Shown in pieces: positions 1 to 6,619 of a stretch of 12,015 bases of DNA. Origin of the DNA: a bacterium (GTDB taxonomy: Bacteria > Spirochaetota > UBA4802 > UBA5550); contig JAAENB010000818.1 in NCBI GenBank assembly GCA_024224995.1, positions 1 through 12,015 on the forward strand, read 5' to 3'. A model generated the notes under the pieces. The model made no database searches. It had not been told where the DNA came from and saw only the letters and a program-made list of their open reading frames with translations. Within the stretch, counting starts at the first letter, position 1; every line of letters begins with the position of its first letter. A program made the translations under genes and the position numbers.

Positions 1-22
1 AATAGTACTGCGGGCTGCATCT

Positions 23-110
23 GGCGTAGAAGTATGGGCTCTTTGGGTTGTGAGGACTGTTTGACCGGAGGGAGTTCCGCAGCAATCCAAAGAGCCCATG
101 CTTCTACGCC
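23..110. repeat. Long imperfect inverted repeat, 28-bp arms
   Basis: The arms 23-50 and 83-110 are reverse complements at 26 of 28 positions; the mismatches are T/C and G/A, both compatible with G-U pairing in RNA. The 32-nt apical part (51-82) can fold further: CTG (57-59) pairs with CAG (80-82), and CGGA (66-69) pairs with TCCG (76-79), leaving a TTTGAC bulge. Such a compound hairpin resembles the ends of IS200/IS605-like or REP/RAYT elements. That link is inference only, because no transposase lies in view. Confidence 0.75.
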
Positions 111-125
111 CGCGCACAAGCAAGA

Positions 126-151
126 AGAGTTTCTTGAGAGTTTCTTGAGAG
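126..151. repeat. 11-bp tandem direct repeat
   Basis: The unit AGAGTTTCTTG occurs at 126-136 and again without a gap at 137-147, followed by a partial third copy AGAG (148-151). It lies between the long inverted repeat and the nested hairpin. Confidence 0.7.
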
Positions 152-154
152 CAA

Positions 155-187
155 CTGACCCCCGTCGAACGGGAAAAAATAGGTCAG
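155..187. repeat. Nested hairpin
   Basis: An outer stem CTGACC (155-160) pairs with GGTCAG (182-187). Inside it CCCGT (161-165) pairs with ACGGG (169-173) around a CGA loop, and an A-rich stretch (174-181) is unpaired on the 3' side. It could act as a structured element end or a weak terminator, but no U-tract follows. Confidence 0.6.
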
Positions 188-317
188 AAACTGTGTCGAT
201 ACCTCATAACTTAATATAAATTATTATTGATTTATTCCTTCTTTTGGGACATACTTGTAAATTCCAATGATTCCCCTCATGGGAAGTCCGGATATTATAT
301 TTTTTGGGAGGAATAGC

Positions 318-1502
318 GTGAAAAAAATCTTTTCCATAGCGTTCTGTCTAATTATTCTAATAACTTCAGTAAATATTCTTTCTGCACAGGTAGAGCCCGG
401 CACTACTGAAGCAGATCCTAAAGAGGACACAAGAGAAGATGTGGTGGCTGAAGACGATGATTCTGACCTGATAAAAGGTTCGGGAGAAGTCTTAAAAGAA
501 GAGTCCATGGAAAAAATGCTGGAGGAATTGCGGGACGATAAAGATCAAAAAGATGATAAAAAATCAGATTTTGTTGATATTTCAGGGATGATTTTTGTCC
601 AATATAAGGTTGAATCCTTCAATAGTAACGGAACCAACAGCTTTGATGTTAGCAGGTTCTATTTGACCCTGAAAAAAGAGATATCGGAAAATTGGCATCT
701 CAGGTTTTCCTCCGACATCGGGATATTTGGTTCCGGAACGAAATACGAGTTCCACGCTAAATACGGTTATATTGAATATGATAATTCTTTTGGGGCAGTG
801 GCGCTAAAAGCGCAATTCGGATTGCTGGGAACTCCGGTAGTTGATTTTTATAACGATTCCAGTGACATGGAATGGGTCAGTCCCACATTGATGCTATGGA
901 CCGGCAGCATTGTTCAAAATTCCATTGATATGGACCCCGGCGCGGACCTGGGTTTTAAACTTCAGTGTACCATTAAAAAGAATCTTACCCTCACTGCTAT
1001 GGTCAACAATGGAGAAGGATATAAAAATATTAATTTATCCGACAGGGGGAAGAATTTATATGGTATGGCTACTCTTCACCTGATGAAAAAAATGTATCTA
1101 AACGGTTTTTATAAAAGGAATATGGATGATTGGGAACAAGACAATTACGACCATTATTACGGCGGCGGCGTTCTCTGGAAGAGCCGACTCTTGAAATCGG
1201 GTATGAATTTTATGATGGAGAAGAAAGTTGCCGGTAATTCCGTGGCAAATAAAATAATGCTCTTTGGCTGGTGGCTCAATGTTAATTTCGATTCCGTTCT
1301 TGGCCTGCCCGTACTATTTTATGGCAGGATCGCGAATGTCGAGGATAGTATAGCCGATGCCAGTACTGTTTTATTTGGTGTTGGTGCCGGTTACGAGTTT
1401 GTGGAACATGTCCGTCTTATGTTCTGGCTTGAAACCTGCTTTTACCGGAAAGTGTTTAATAATAATATGATATATTATGTTAAGGCAGAAGCCAGGTTTT
1501 AA
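318..1502 (+). CDS. Porin-like outer-membrane beta-barrel protein, with acidic N-terminal extension
   Basis: Probable outer-membrane channel of 394 residues. I chose the GTG at 318 rather than the ATG at 267: GGGAGG lies about 6 nt upstream, and the protein then begins with a typical signal peptide (basic KK, hydrophobic FSIAFCLIILITSV, cleavage after LSA near residue 23). The mature N-terminus is a strongly acidic, probably helical segment of about 65 residues rich in D, E and K. It is followed by a beta-rich domain with alternating hydrophobic and aromatic strands, ending in KAEARF, an aromatic C-terminus typical of BamA-assembled barrels. The pattern loosely recalls OprP/OprO-type porins (strand plus short turn, RFYLTLKKEI), but the substrate cannot be told. 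The stop is 3 nt before the start of a paralogue, so the two are surely co-transcribed. Confidence 0.75.
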   Translation: MKKIFSIAFCLIILITSVNILSAQVEPGTTEADPKEDTREDVVAEDDDSDLIKGSGEVLKEESMEKMLEELRDDKDQKDDKKSDFVDISGMIFVQYKVESFNSNGTNSFDVSRFYLTLKKEISENWHLRFSSDIGIFGSGTKYEFHAKYGYIEYDNSFGAVALKAQFGLLGTPVVDFYNDSSDMEWVSPTLMLWTGSIVQNSIDMDPGADLGFKLQCTIKKNLTLTAMVNNGEGYKNINLSDRGKNLYGMATLHLMKKMYLNGFYKRNMDDWEQDNYDHYYGGGVLWKSRLLKSGMNFMMEKKVAGNSVANKIMLFGWWLNVNFDSVLGLPVLFYGRIANVEDSIADASTVLFGVGAGYEFVEHVRLMFWLETCFYRKVFNNNMIYYVKAEARF

Positions 1503-1505
1503 TAC

Positions 1506-2549
1506 GTGAAAAATCTTTTGTCTGTATTGTGCGGGCTCCTGGCCGGTTTTTTTCTTTTTTTCGTGCCGGTGCCGGAGCTTTCCGCTGAACCTGGTGATGT
1601 TGAACTGTCCGCCATATTGAACGCGCAATACAAAGTAGAATCTTTTTCCGGCAGCGGGAGCAATGCTTTTGAATTGACCCGGTTTTATTGTATTGTTAAT
1701 GCCGGGATATCTCAATCCTGGGGCCTGGCATTCATGTCCGACCTGTCGCTATCGGGCGGGAGCGATCCTGCGTATGAGCTTTTTGCCAGGCATGCCTATA
1801 TCCGGGGAGAGAAAAAAGTCGATGATATGTCCGTAACGTTCAGGTTTGGATTGGTTCCCACCCCGGTTATTGAACACACAACTATGGTTAGTGATTTTCA
1901 CTGGGTTCATCCGGATTTTTTTGAACAGTCAAAGTCTCTTACGGGGGAACAGACCGGTTCCGGCGGCAAGACCCTGGATGTGGCTGCCGACCTGGGAGTC
2001 CGGTTCGATCTTACCCTGAAGAAAATGATTATCCTTACGGGAATGCTGAATAATGGCGAAGGATATCGAAATATTAATTCCAAAGACCGTGGCAAGAATT
2101 TTTATATCATGCTTACGCTCTCTCCCTGGGAAAAAGTATTTTTCTCCGGTTTTTTAAAAAGAAATATGGCCGACTTCGACGTGGATAAAAATTATGACAG
2201 CTGCGTAGGCCTGGGCATGGCGTGGAAGGGGGAGTTTATTAAAACCGGGTTTAACCTGGGATCGGAATCGGGAGTGGACTATGGAGCCATAACCAGCAGT
2301 ATTCTACTCTTTGACGGCTGGCTCGTTATTGATACGGAACCCATTCTGGAGGTGCCCATCATTCTTTACGGCCGCTTTGCAATGGCAAAGGATTATAATG
2401 GGGATGGGGCCGCCACCACCTTTACGGGGTTAGGGATCGGGTACCGTTTTGGTAAGAATATCCGTATTCTGTGCTACCTGGAAAATTATCTTATTGAAGA
2501 TAGTTATAACAACAGGATTATGTATTTTAAAGCGGAAGCGGCTTTTTAA
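1506..2549 (+). CDS. Porin-like outer-membrane beta-barrel protein, second copy
   Basis: Paralogue of the preceding gene, 347 residues from a GTG start. It has a signal peptide (MKNLL, then a hydrophobic run, cleavage after LSA near residue 28) and ends in KAEAAF, a barrel-type C-terminus. Clear shared blocks are AQYKVESF/VQYKVESF near the mature N-terminus, NNGEGYRNIN with DRGKNFY mid-protein against NNGEGYKNIN with DRGKNLY, and KRNMADF against KRNMDDW. Unlike the first copy it lacks the long acidic segment after the signal peptide, so the extension was gained or lost after duplication. No separate ribosome binding site is obvious in the 3-nt gap, so translation is probably coupled to the upstream gene. 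Substrate unknown. Confidence 0.75.
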   Translation: MKNLLSVLCGLLAGFFLFFVPVPELSAEPGDVELSAILNAQYKVESFSGSGSNAFELTRFYCIVNAGISQSWGLAFMSDLSLSGGSDPAYELFARHAYIRGEKKVDDMSVTFRFGLVPTPVIEHTTMVSDFHWVHPDFFEQSKSLTGEQTGSGGKTLDVAADLGVRFDLTLKKMIILTGMLNNGEGYRNINSKDRGKNFYIMLTLSPWEKVFFSGFLKRNMADFDVDKNYDSCVGLGMAWKGEFIKTGFNLGSESGVDYGAITSSILLFDGWLVIDTEPILEVPIILYGRFAMAKDYNGDGAATTFTGLGIGYRFGKNIRILCYLENYLIEDSYNNRIMYFKAEAAF

Positions 2550-2577
2550 ATTTTTTTAACAGAGAGGGAGAAAATGC

Positions 2578-3909
2578 ATGCTCATATTCACAAACCGTAA
2601 AACTTGTATTAAAAAATTATCCGTGTTAAGCATGATTCTCGTGAGTGCGGTCCTGGTCTGTACGCAGGCTGCGTACGCGCATAAGTTTAAGTTTCTTAGC
2701 AAGATAGTTGTAAAAAACGATCTTAATCCCGCAAGCAAGCGAACTATCGCAGCTGAATTCTCAGAAGGGAGTCCTTTTCTTGAGAATGGTAATTTATATT
2801 ATATCGGCATGGGAGCATCTGATCCCGAAGAAGGAACTCTTACAGTTGTGGATAAAAAAAATTGGGGCAGGTATTATTTTTATGATATAAATGCCCGGAA
2901 GAAAATAAATTTTAAGATTGATATGGATGATTTCTGCAAGCAGTGGGCCAGGGATAAACCGGGGCGAGGCTGTTTCCATGATACGCACTGGGATAAAAGA
3001 ACCCAAAGAGCAACAATGGTGAAATCGGATTTGATACTGGGGGATATTATATATTTAAACCGGAAGAATAATATTGGGGTAATAAGTTTAAAGGATAATG
3101 TTGCGTATAATGAAATTATAGCGGATGATGAAACCGGGAAATCCAAAACAATGAATTACCTTGTTTTCTGGAAACTGGATACGGGCAAGGTTTATAAATA
3201 TTATACGCCCAGGGGAAAATGGATTATTAAGGATGTCAATATTGAAGTGATTGATGCCGATAATTTCTTACATCTTGATGAAGATAATTTTGTCTACTCT
3301 GTCCAAAATACCAATACTATTTGGCAGCATAACCCAAAAACAATGCAATACTCTGAATTGCTTAAATTTAACTGTGATAATAGAAAACACCGATGTTTTC
3401 TCATTTACGGTAATAGGACGCTTAATACTTTTATCCTTACCACCTACACAGAGAAAGGGGAACATAAAAAGCCGGGTCCCGCGTTTGTCTACCAATTAAA
3501 AGAAAAGAAGCGGTTTTCCGTGGAGAGTCTGTATACTCCTTATGGCAATTATATTGATGACGCGGGACGGTATTATTATGTTTACTCAAATGGAACAGCG
3601 CTGCTAAAAAAAATAGACCTTACCGGGAAAAAACGGCCCAGGATTGTAAAGACAAAAGGTATGTGCCATGAGCTGGCTTTTTCCGGGAAATACCTGTATG
3701 TTTTTGGGTCGTCCCTGGGGCATATTGATATTCGTGATCCCCGGACCCTGGGGCGGGTGAAATATTATAATACCATGAATATTGTAAAAAATATGAGAAA
3801 GTATCATACCAGTGAGTTTTTTTATTTTAGTAAAAACAAAAAATATCTTATGATCGTTAACTCTTTGAAGAATGGTAAGACTTATTATTTATTTCAACTT
3901 TTTGAGTAA
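2578..3909 (+). CDS. Secreted or periplasmic protein of unknown function, possibly beta-propeller-like
   Basis: A protein of 443 residues with a cleavable signal peptide (basic NRKTCIKK, hydrophobic core to residue 31, cleavage after AYA at about 34). AGAGAGGGAG ends 7 nt before the ATG at 2578; the ATG at 2574 is in another frame. The mature part is rich in aromatic and lysine residues, with repeated short strand-turn-strand pieces such as GKYLYVFGSS, GRYYYVYSNG and NKKYLMIVNS, suggesting a beta-propeller or similar all-beta fold. No catalytic motif is recognised. The segment around residues 118-141 has two cysteines and several His/Trp residues (CKQW, GCFHDTHW). It starts 28 nt after the second porin gene and is probably in the same operon, hinting at a role in the same envelope process. 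The 3' end overlaps the facing gene by 21 bp. Confidence 0.65.
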   Translation: MLIFTNRKTCIKKLSVLSMILVSAVLVCTQAAYAHKFKFLSKIVVKNDLNPASKRTIAAEFSEGSPFLENGNLYYIGMGASDPEEGTLTVVDKKNWGRYYFYDINARKKINFKIDMDDFCKQWARDKPGRGCFHDTHWDKRTQRATMVKSDLILGDIIYLNRKNNIGVISLKDNVAYNEIIADDETGKSKTMNYLVFWKLDTGKVYKYYTPRGKWIIKDVNIEVIDADNFLHLDEDNFVYSVQNTNTIWQHNPKTMQYSELLKFNCDNRKHRCFLIYGNRTLNTFILTTYTEKGEHKKPGPAFVYQLKEKKRFSVESLYTPYGNYIDDAGRYYYVYSNGTALLKKIDLTGKKRPRIVKTKGMCHELAFSGKYLYVFGSSLGHIDIRDPRTLGRVKYYNTMNIVKNMRKYHTSEFFYFSKNKKYLMIVNSLKNGKTYYLFQLFE

Positions 3910-4599
3910 TAAATCCGCACTCTTTACTATTGTAGCTCTTATCGCTTCTATCTTGAGTTTTACTATATTCATCAGGCTTTTGTAGGCTACGTCATAAGCT
4001 GCTTCCTGGGTTTTCCTTTCCTCCTTTATCTCCTCAGTGCATTCCTTTCTGTATGTTGTTCTGTAGTGTTCCCGGAGAGGTTTCCACTTCGGACCTGGAT
4101 TGTCTTTTATTTTTTCTTTTATATCTTCTTCTAATTCCAATAACGTTTCCTTTTCTCTTTCTGGAATTCTTAATTTTTCAATCCTTAAATACTGCTCTGT
4201 CTCTTTGTATATGTGGTCCAGTTTTCCTATAAAGAACCATAATATTGGTACCGGCAGGTGTTTTAATTGTGAAAGATTTTTAGGGCTTTCCGCGATTATA
4301 GGATTCATTTTTTCAATATCACGACTTAGTGCACCAAACCTGAGTTCTACTGTTCCGTCATTAAAACTTGTTAAAGAGTAAGGGAATTTAAATAAATAAA
4401 AAGAAAGATCCACTCTCCTGTCATCTTCAATTATATCGGATTCTTCCAGCTCAACATCGTCCGAAATTTTGTTACCTTCCCCTTTGGCTGTTGAGTTCGT
4501 AATTTTAACTCCGCGATCTTTATAATTTATTTGTTTAATGAATTTTTCAACAATTGTATTCCTGCGCGCGGAGAGTGCTTTGTTGTATTTTTTTTCCCT
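3889..4599 (-). CDS. C-terminal part of the eCIS-core/OmpA-like gene, out of frame by one base
   Basis: This reading frame is open from 4599 (just after an in-frame TGA at 4602-4600) to TAA at 3889 and lacks a convincing start of its own. The GTG at 4413 has AGGAG only 1 nt upstream. Its first residues complete the OmpA-like domain begun in the adjoining frame: YNKALSARRNTIVEKFI follows GHASVEG exactly where OmpA-family proteins carry N..LS..RA..V, and DRRVDLSF matches the final conserved block of that domain. After it comes a segment of about 60 residues without a known pattern, then charged helices likely to be coiled coil (EREKETLLELEEDIKEKIK and on to the lysine-rich end). Rejoining with a -1 shift gives one protein of about 637 residues. 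It may be a true mutation, a sequencing or assembly error, or slippage. The last 21 bp overlap the facing gene. Confidence 0.65.
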   Translation of the reverse strand, partial: REKKYNKALSARRNTIVEKFIKQINYKDRGVKITNSTAKGEGNKISDDVELEESDIIEDDRRVDLSFYLFKFPYSLTSFNDGTVELRFGALSRDIEKMNPIIAESPKNLSQLKHLPVPILWFFIGKLDHIYKETEQYLRIEKLRIPEREKETLLELEEDIKEKIKDNPGPKWKPLREHYRTTYRKECTEEIKEERKTQEAAYDVAYKSLMNIVKLKIEAIRATIVKSADLLLKKLK

Positions 4600-5801
4600 T
4601 CAACACTTGCATGTCCTTCAAGTTCCACTTCTATATGGGGGGTTACTACATCAAGATCTTTAGACCAGGGTCCATGCTGCATTCTCAGGATTTTAAGAAC
4701 AGCTTTTGCGATTTGCGCTGTAGTTATTTTGCCTGTTTTTAGGTGTGGATTATTTTTTAATTTTTTTAATTTATCATGTTTTTTGGGATAAGCCTTATTG
4801 AAATAAATTTTTTCGGTGGCTTTCCATTCATCGGTATCCCCTTTGATCATTGCAATGGGAAAGTAGTCGGGATCGGAATCCACTATACCGGTCTGCATTA
4901 GTGCCTGCATTTGGATGAAGCGTCTCTTTTTGTCTTCGGTCTTTAAGTGCTTAAGTTTTTGACGCCATTCATGAGGAAAAATTTCAACCGGTATCTTTTT
5001 TTTCTTTATCGTCTTCTTGCACTGAACCACATTCCGCTGCACCTGCTTCCCCTGCTGAATCACATGAGTCAGCTCATGAGCCAGGAGCATCTTCCCGGTG
5101 CGGGACGCTGGGGAGAACTCATTCCCGGCGAAGAAGATATCACTGCCCGCAGTAAAGGCCCGGGCATTGATGGCTCCGGCAAGGGCAGAAGCGCGCGGAC
5201 CGGAGTGGACGCGGACATTGCTGAAATTGTGTCCAAAACGGTCTCCATAGTATTTGGCAACAGAGGGCGCAAGGGACCGGCCCGAGCCCTTCATATTCCG
5301 GATACCGGATTCAACACCGGCCCCCACGGTAAAAGAGCCGGAGCCGGAGCCGGAGTTTTTAGCCCGGATATCTATATTGCCCGGTTTTTTTTGAACATCC
5401 GCATGGGACATGGAAACGACTTGTTCGGCAACACGGTCGGCTTCTTGTTCAAAGGTGTCATTGGCAGCGCCAACACGGAGTTTGGCCCGGATTACATCAC
5501 GGGCATGAGCCCTGTTTGATTCTTCTAGTACACCGGGAACTTTTTGGCGGAGAATACTCTCGGAAGCAGCGCGGGCGTCATGGGAACTGGTCTCGGCAAT
5601 TTTACGCATAATAAGCTCGGGCTGGAGTGCCCCGGAGGAAATCAGTTTTTCAACAGCATGGTTGCCCACAGATCTCTGGAGGTCCATAATATAATTGACC
5701 ATGGGACTGGAAGAAGACCTGCTTTTTCTCCGAAGGTTCTTCTTTCGGTTGTCTTTTTTTAGAATAGAATTCGAGCCCGATAATTTGTTCCGGTTGGTCA
5801 T
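4527..5801 (-). CDS. eCIS-core (DUF4157) domain protein, frameshifted within an OmpA-like domain
   Basis: 424 residues as read. ATG at 5801-5799 with GGAGG (5812-5808) at good spacing. The N-terminal 40 residues are basic and low-complexity, then comes LQRSVGNHAV (41-50), a motif common ahead of eCIS-core domains. The DUF4157 domain spans about 107-260: FEQEADRVAEQVV (117-129), RVHSGPRASALA, INARAFTAGSDIFFA, and the metalloprotease-like HELTHVIQQ with HELTH at 242-246. The family is found with extracellular contractile injection systems and as toxin-type peptidases. At about 392-402 an OmpA-like domain begins (VELEGHASVEG), but after Gly402 the frame changes at A8 (plus-strand T8, 4588-4595), giving an unrelated 22-residue tail. 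The minus-strand continuation is at 3889-4599. No eCIS structural genes are in view. Confidence 0.8.
   Translation of the reverse strand: MTNRNKLSGSNSILKKDNRKKNLRRKSRSSSSPMVNYIMDLQRSVGNHAVEKLISSGALQPELIMRKIAETSSHDARAASESILRQKVPGVLEESNRAHARDVIRAKLRVGAANDTFEQEADRVAEQVVSMSHADVQKKPGNIDIRAKNSGSGSGSFTVGAGVESGIRNMKGSGRSLAPSVAKYYGDRFGHNFSNVRVHSGPRASALAGAINARAFTAGSDIFFAGNEFSPASRTGKMLLAHELTHVIQQGKQVQRNVVQCKKTIKKKKIPVEIFPHEWRQKLKHLKTEDKKRRFIQMQALMQTGIVDSDPDYFPIAMIKGDTDEWKATEKIYFNKAYPKKHDKLKKLKNNPHLKTGKITTAQIAKAVLKILRMQHGPWSKDLDVVTPHIEVELEGHASVEGKKNTTKHSPRAGIQLLKNSLNK
4588..4595 (-). other. A8 homopolymer at the frameshift point
   Basis: On the coding strand the sequence reads GAAGGG followed by eight A's, then TACAACAAAGC. 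Zero-frame reading gives EGKKN; a -1 step (equivalent to nine A's) gives EGKKKYNKALSARR, restoring the OmpA-like domain. Homopolymers of this length are prone to indel mutation, sequencing error, polymerase slippage and -1 ribosomal slippage (A AAA AAT in frame). Confidence 0.7.
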
Positions 5802-5833
5802 GATATTCCTCCAGTCTACAGAATTCGTAAAGT

Positions 5834-5862
5834 ATCATAAAACAAAAATAGAGGAATGTCCA
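5834..5862 (-). promoter_or_regulatory. Sigma-70-type promoter of the eCIS-core gene
   Basis: On the minus strand, -35 TGGACA (5862-5857) and -10 TATGAT (5839-5834) each match consensus at five of six positions and are separated by exactly 17 bp. Transcription would start near 5827, giving a leader of about 25 nt with GGAGG in place before the ATG at 5801. Confidence 0.6.
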
Positions 5863-5872
5863 GAAATTTATT

Positions 5873-5906
5873 TTGACAAAGCCCGGAAAAACCGTTAACT
5901 TAAAAT
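5873..5906 (+). promoter_or_regulatory. Possible promoter for the prenyltransferase pair
   Basis: A perfect -35 hexamer TTGACA lies at 5873-5878. The best -10-like sequence, TAAAAT (5901-5906), is 22 bp away, too far for a standard promoter. The TAACTT at 17 bp spacing is weak. The site is in the right place between divergent genes but is not a clean match. Confidence 0.3.
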
Positions 5907-5929
5907 TATATTAACCCAGGAGAAACGAT

Positions 5930-6619
5930 ATGTCCGGTAACCAACTCAACCATATATTACTACTTCCCGATGGAAACAGAAGATACGCGGAGCAAGAAGG
6001 AATCCCATTGGATAAATTATACAAAGATCAATCCGATGAGGTGACAACTAATATAATAAAGTTTTTATTAATCGAAAAAAAGATCCCGGAATTATCCATA
6101 TGGGGGATTTCCAAAAGTAATGTATTGCAGCGGACGGAAAGCGATATGCAGGCGATATATGACGCGCAAATCCACGCCTATGAAATCTGGCTGAAAGATG
6201 AAGAGATGAAACAGGCGGGGATACGGTTTAAATTTATTGGTGATGCCGAATTACTTCCGGGAGAATATCGCAGAGTAATGAAACGCCTGGAAGAGGCAAC
6301 GGCAAAATATACCGGCCCCCGGTGTAATCTTTTAGTGGCATATAGCGCTCAATGGGAAGTTGTTGAAGCTTATAAAAAAGCACAAGCGGCAAATGAAATA
6401 ATTACGGAAGATACGCTCAATGATTTTCTTGAATTAAAAACCCCCATTGATATGGTAATTAGAAGCGGCTTTGAAAAAAGATTATCCGAATGCCCGGTAC
6501 TGCAAACAGTATTTGCGGAAATATTTTTCCTGGACCTGTATTATCCCGATTTGACAAATGAAGTCATTAACGGCGTGCTGGAAGAGTTCGGGAATAGAAA
6601 AAGACGGTTTGGGAAATGA
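5930..6619 (+). CDS. Atypical cis-prenyltransferase (undecaprenyl diphosphate synthase family)
   Basis: 229 residues, ATG with AGGAG ending 7 nt upstream. cis-Prenyltransferases chain isopentenyl diphosphate onto an allylic diphosphate, and UppS makes the lipid carrier for cell-wall synthesis. Region I is present as HILLLPDGNRRYA (residues 8-20), with Asp14 as the expected Mg2+-diphosphate ligand and NRR intact; canonical UppS has MDGN, here PDGN. The usual FSTENW block is replaced by SIWGISKSNVLQR. The C-terminal block reads DMVIRSGFEKRLSECPVLQ and FAEIFFLDLYYPDL: the IR, RLS and E..F..PD positions survive but the RTSGE and NFLLWQ consensus is altered. I infer a divergent member, perhaps of different chain length or acceptor, rather than housekeeping UppS. 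It is coupled by ATGA overlap to the next gene. Confidence 0.75.
   Translation: MSGNQLNHILLLPDGNRRYAEQEGIPLDKLYKDQSDEVTTNIIKFLLIEKKIPELSIWGISKSNVLQRTESDMQAIYDAQIHAYEIWLKDEEMKQAGIRFKFIGDAELLPGEYRRVMKRLEEATAKYTGPRCNLLVAYSAQWEVVEAYKKAQAANEIITEDTLNDFLELKTPIDMVIRSGFEKRLSECPVLQTVFAEIFFLDLYYPDLTNEVINGVLEEFGNRKRRFGK

Larger units (their letters stand above)
1..317. other. Structured non-coding region at left edge
   Basis: I see no credible gene here. The only sizeable reading frame (34-219) lies across an inverted repeat and has no ribosome binding site or recognisable protein pattern. In order, the region holds a long imperfect inverted repeat (23-110), an 11-bp tandem repeat (126-151), a nested hairpin (155-187), and an AT-rich stretch of about 115 bases before the first porin gene. 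The density of dyad structure suggests the remains of a mobile or REP-like element, but no transposase is visible. No convincing -35/-10 pair for the downstream operon was found. Confidence 0.6.

Noticed and set aside
34..219. 61-residue open frame in the structured left edge
   Set aside because: It crosses the long inverted repeat, tandem repeat and nested hairpin, lacks a ribosome binding site and shows no protein-like pattern.
267..317. Upstream ATG start for the first porin gene
   Set aside because: It would put 17 residues before the signal peptide; GTG at 318 has a well-placed GGGAGG and gives a normal signal peptide.
4947..5519. 190-residue plus-strand frame
   Set aside because: It is antisense to the DUF4157 domain, whose motifs on the minus strand are unmistakable.
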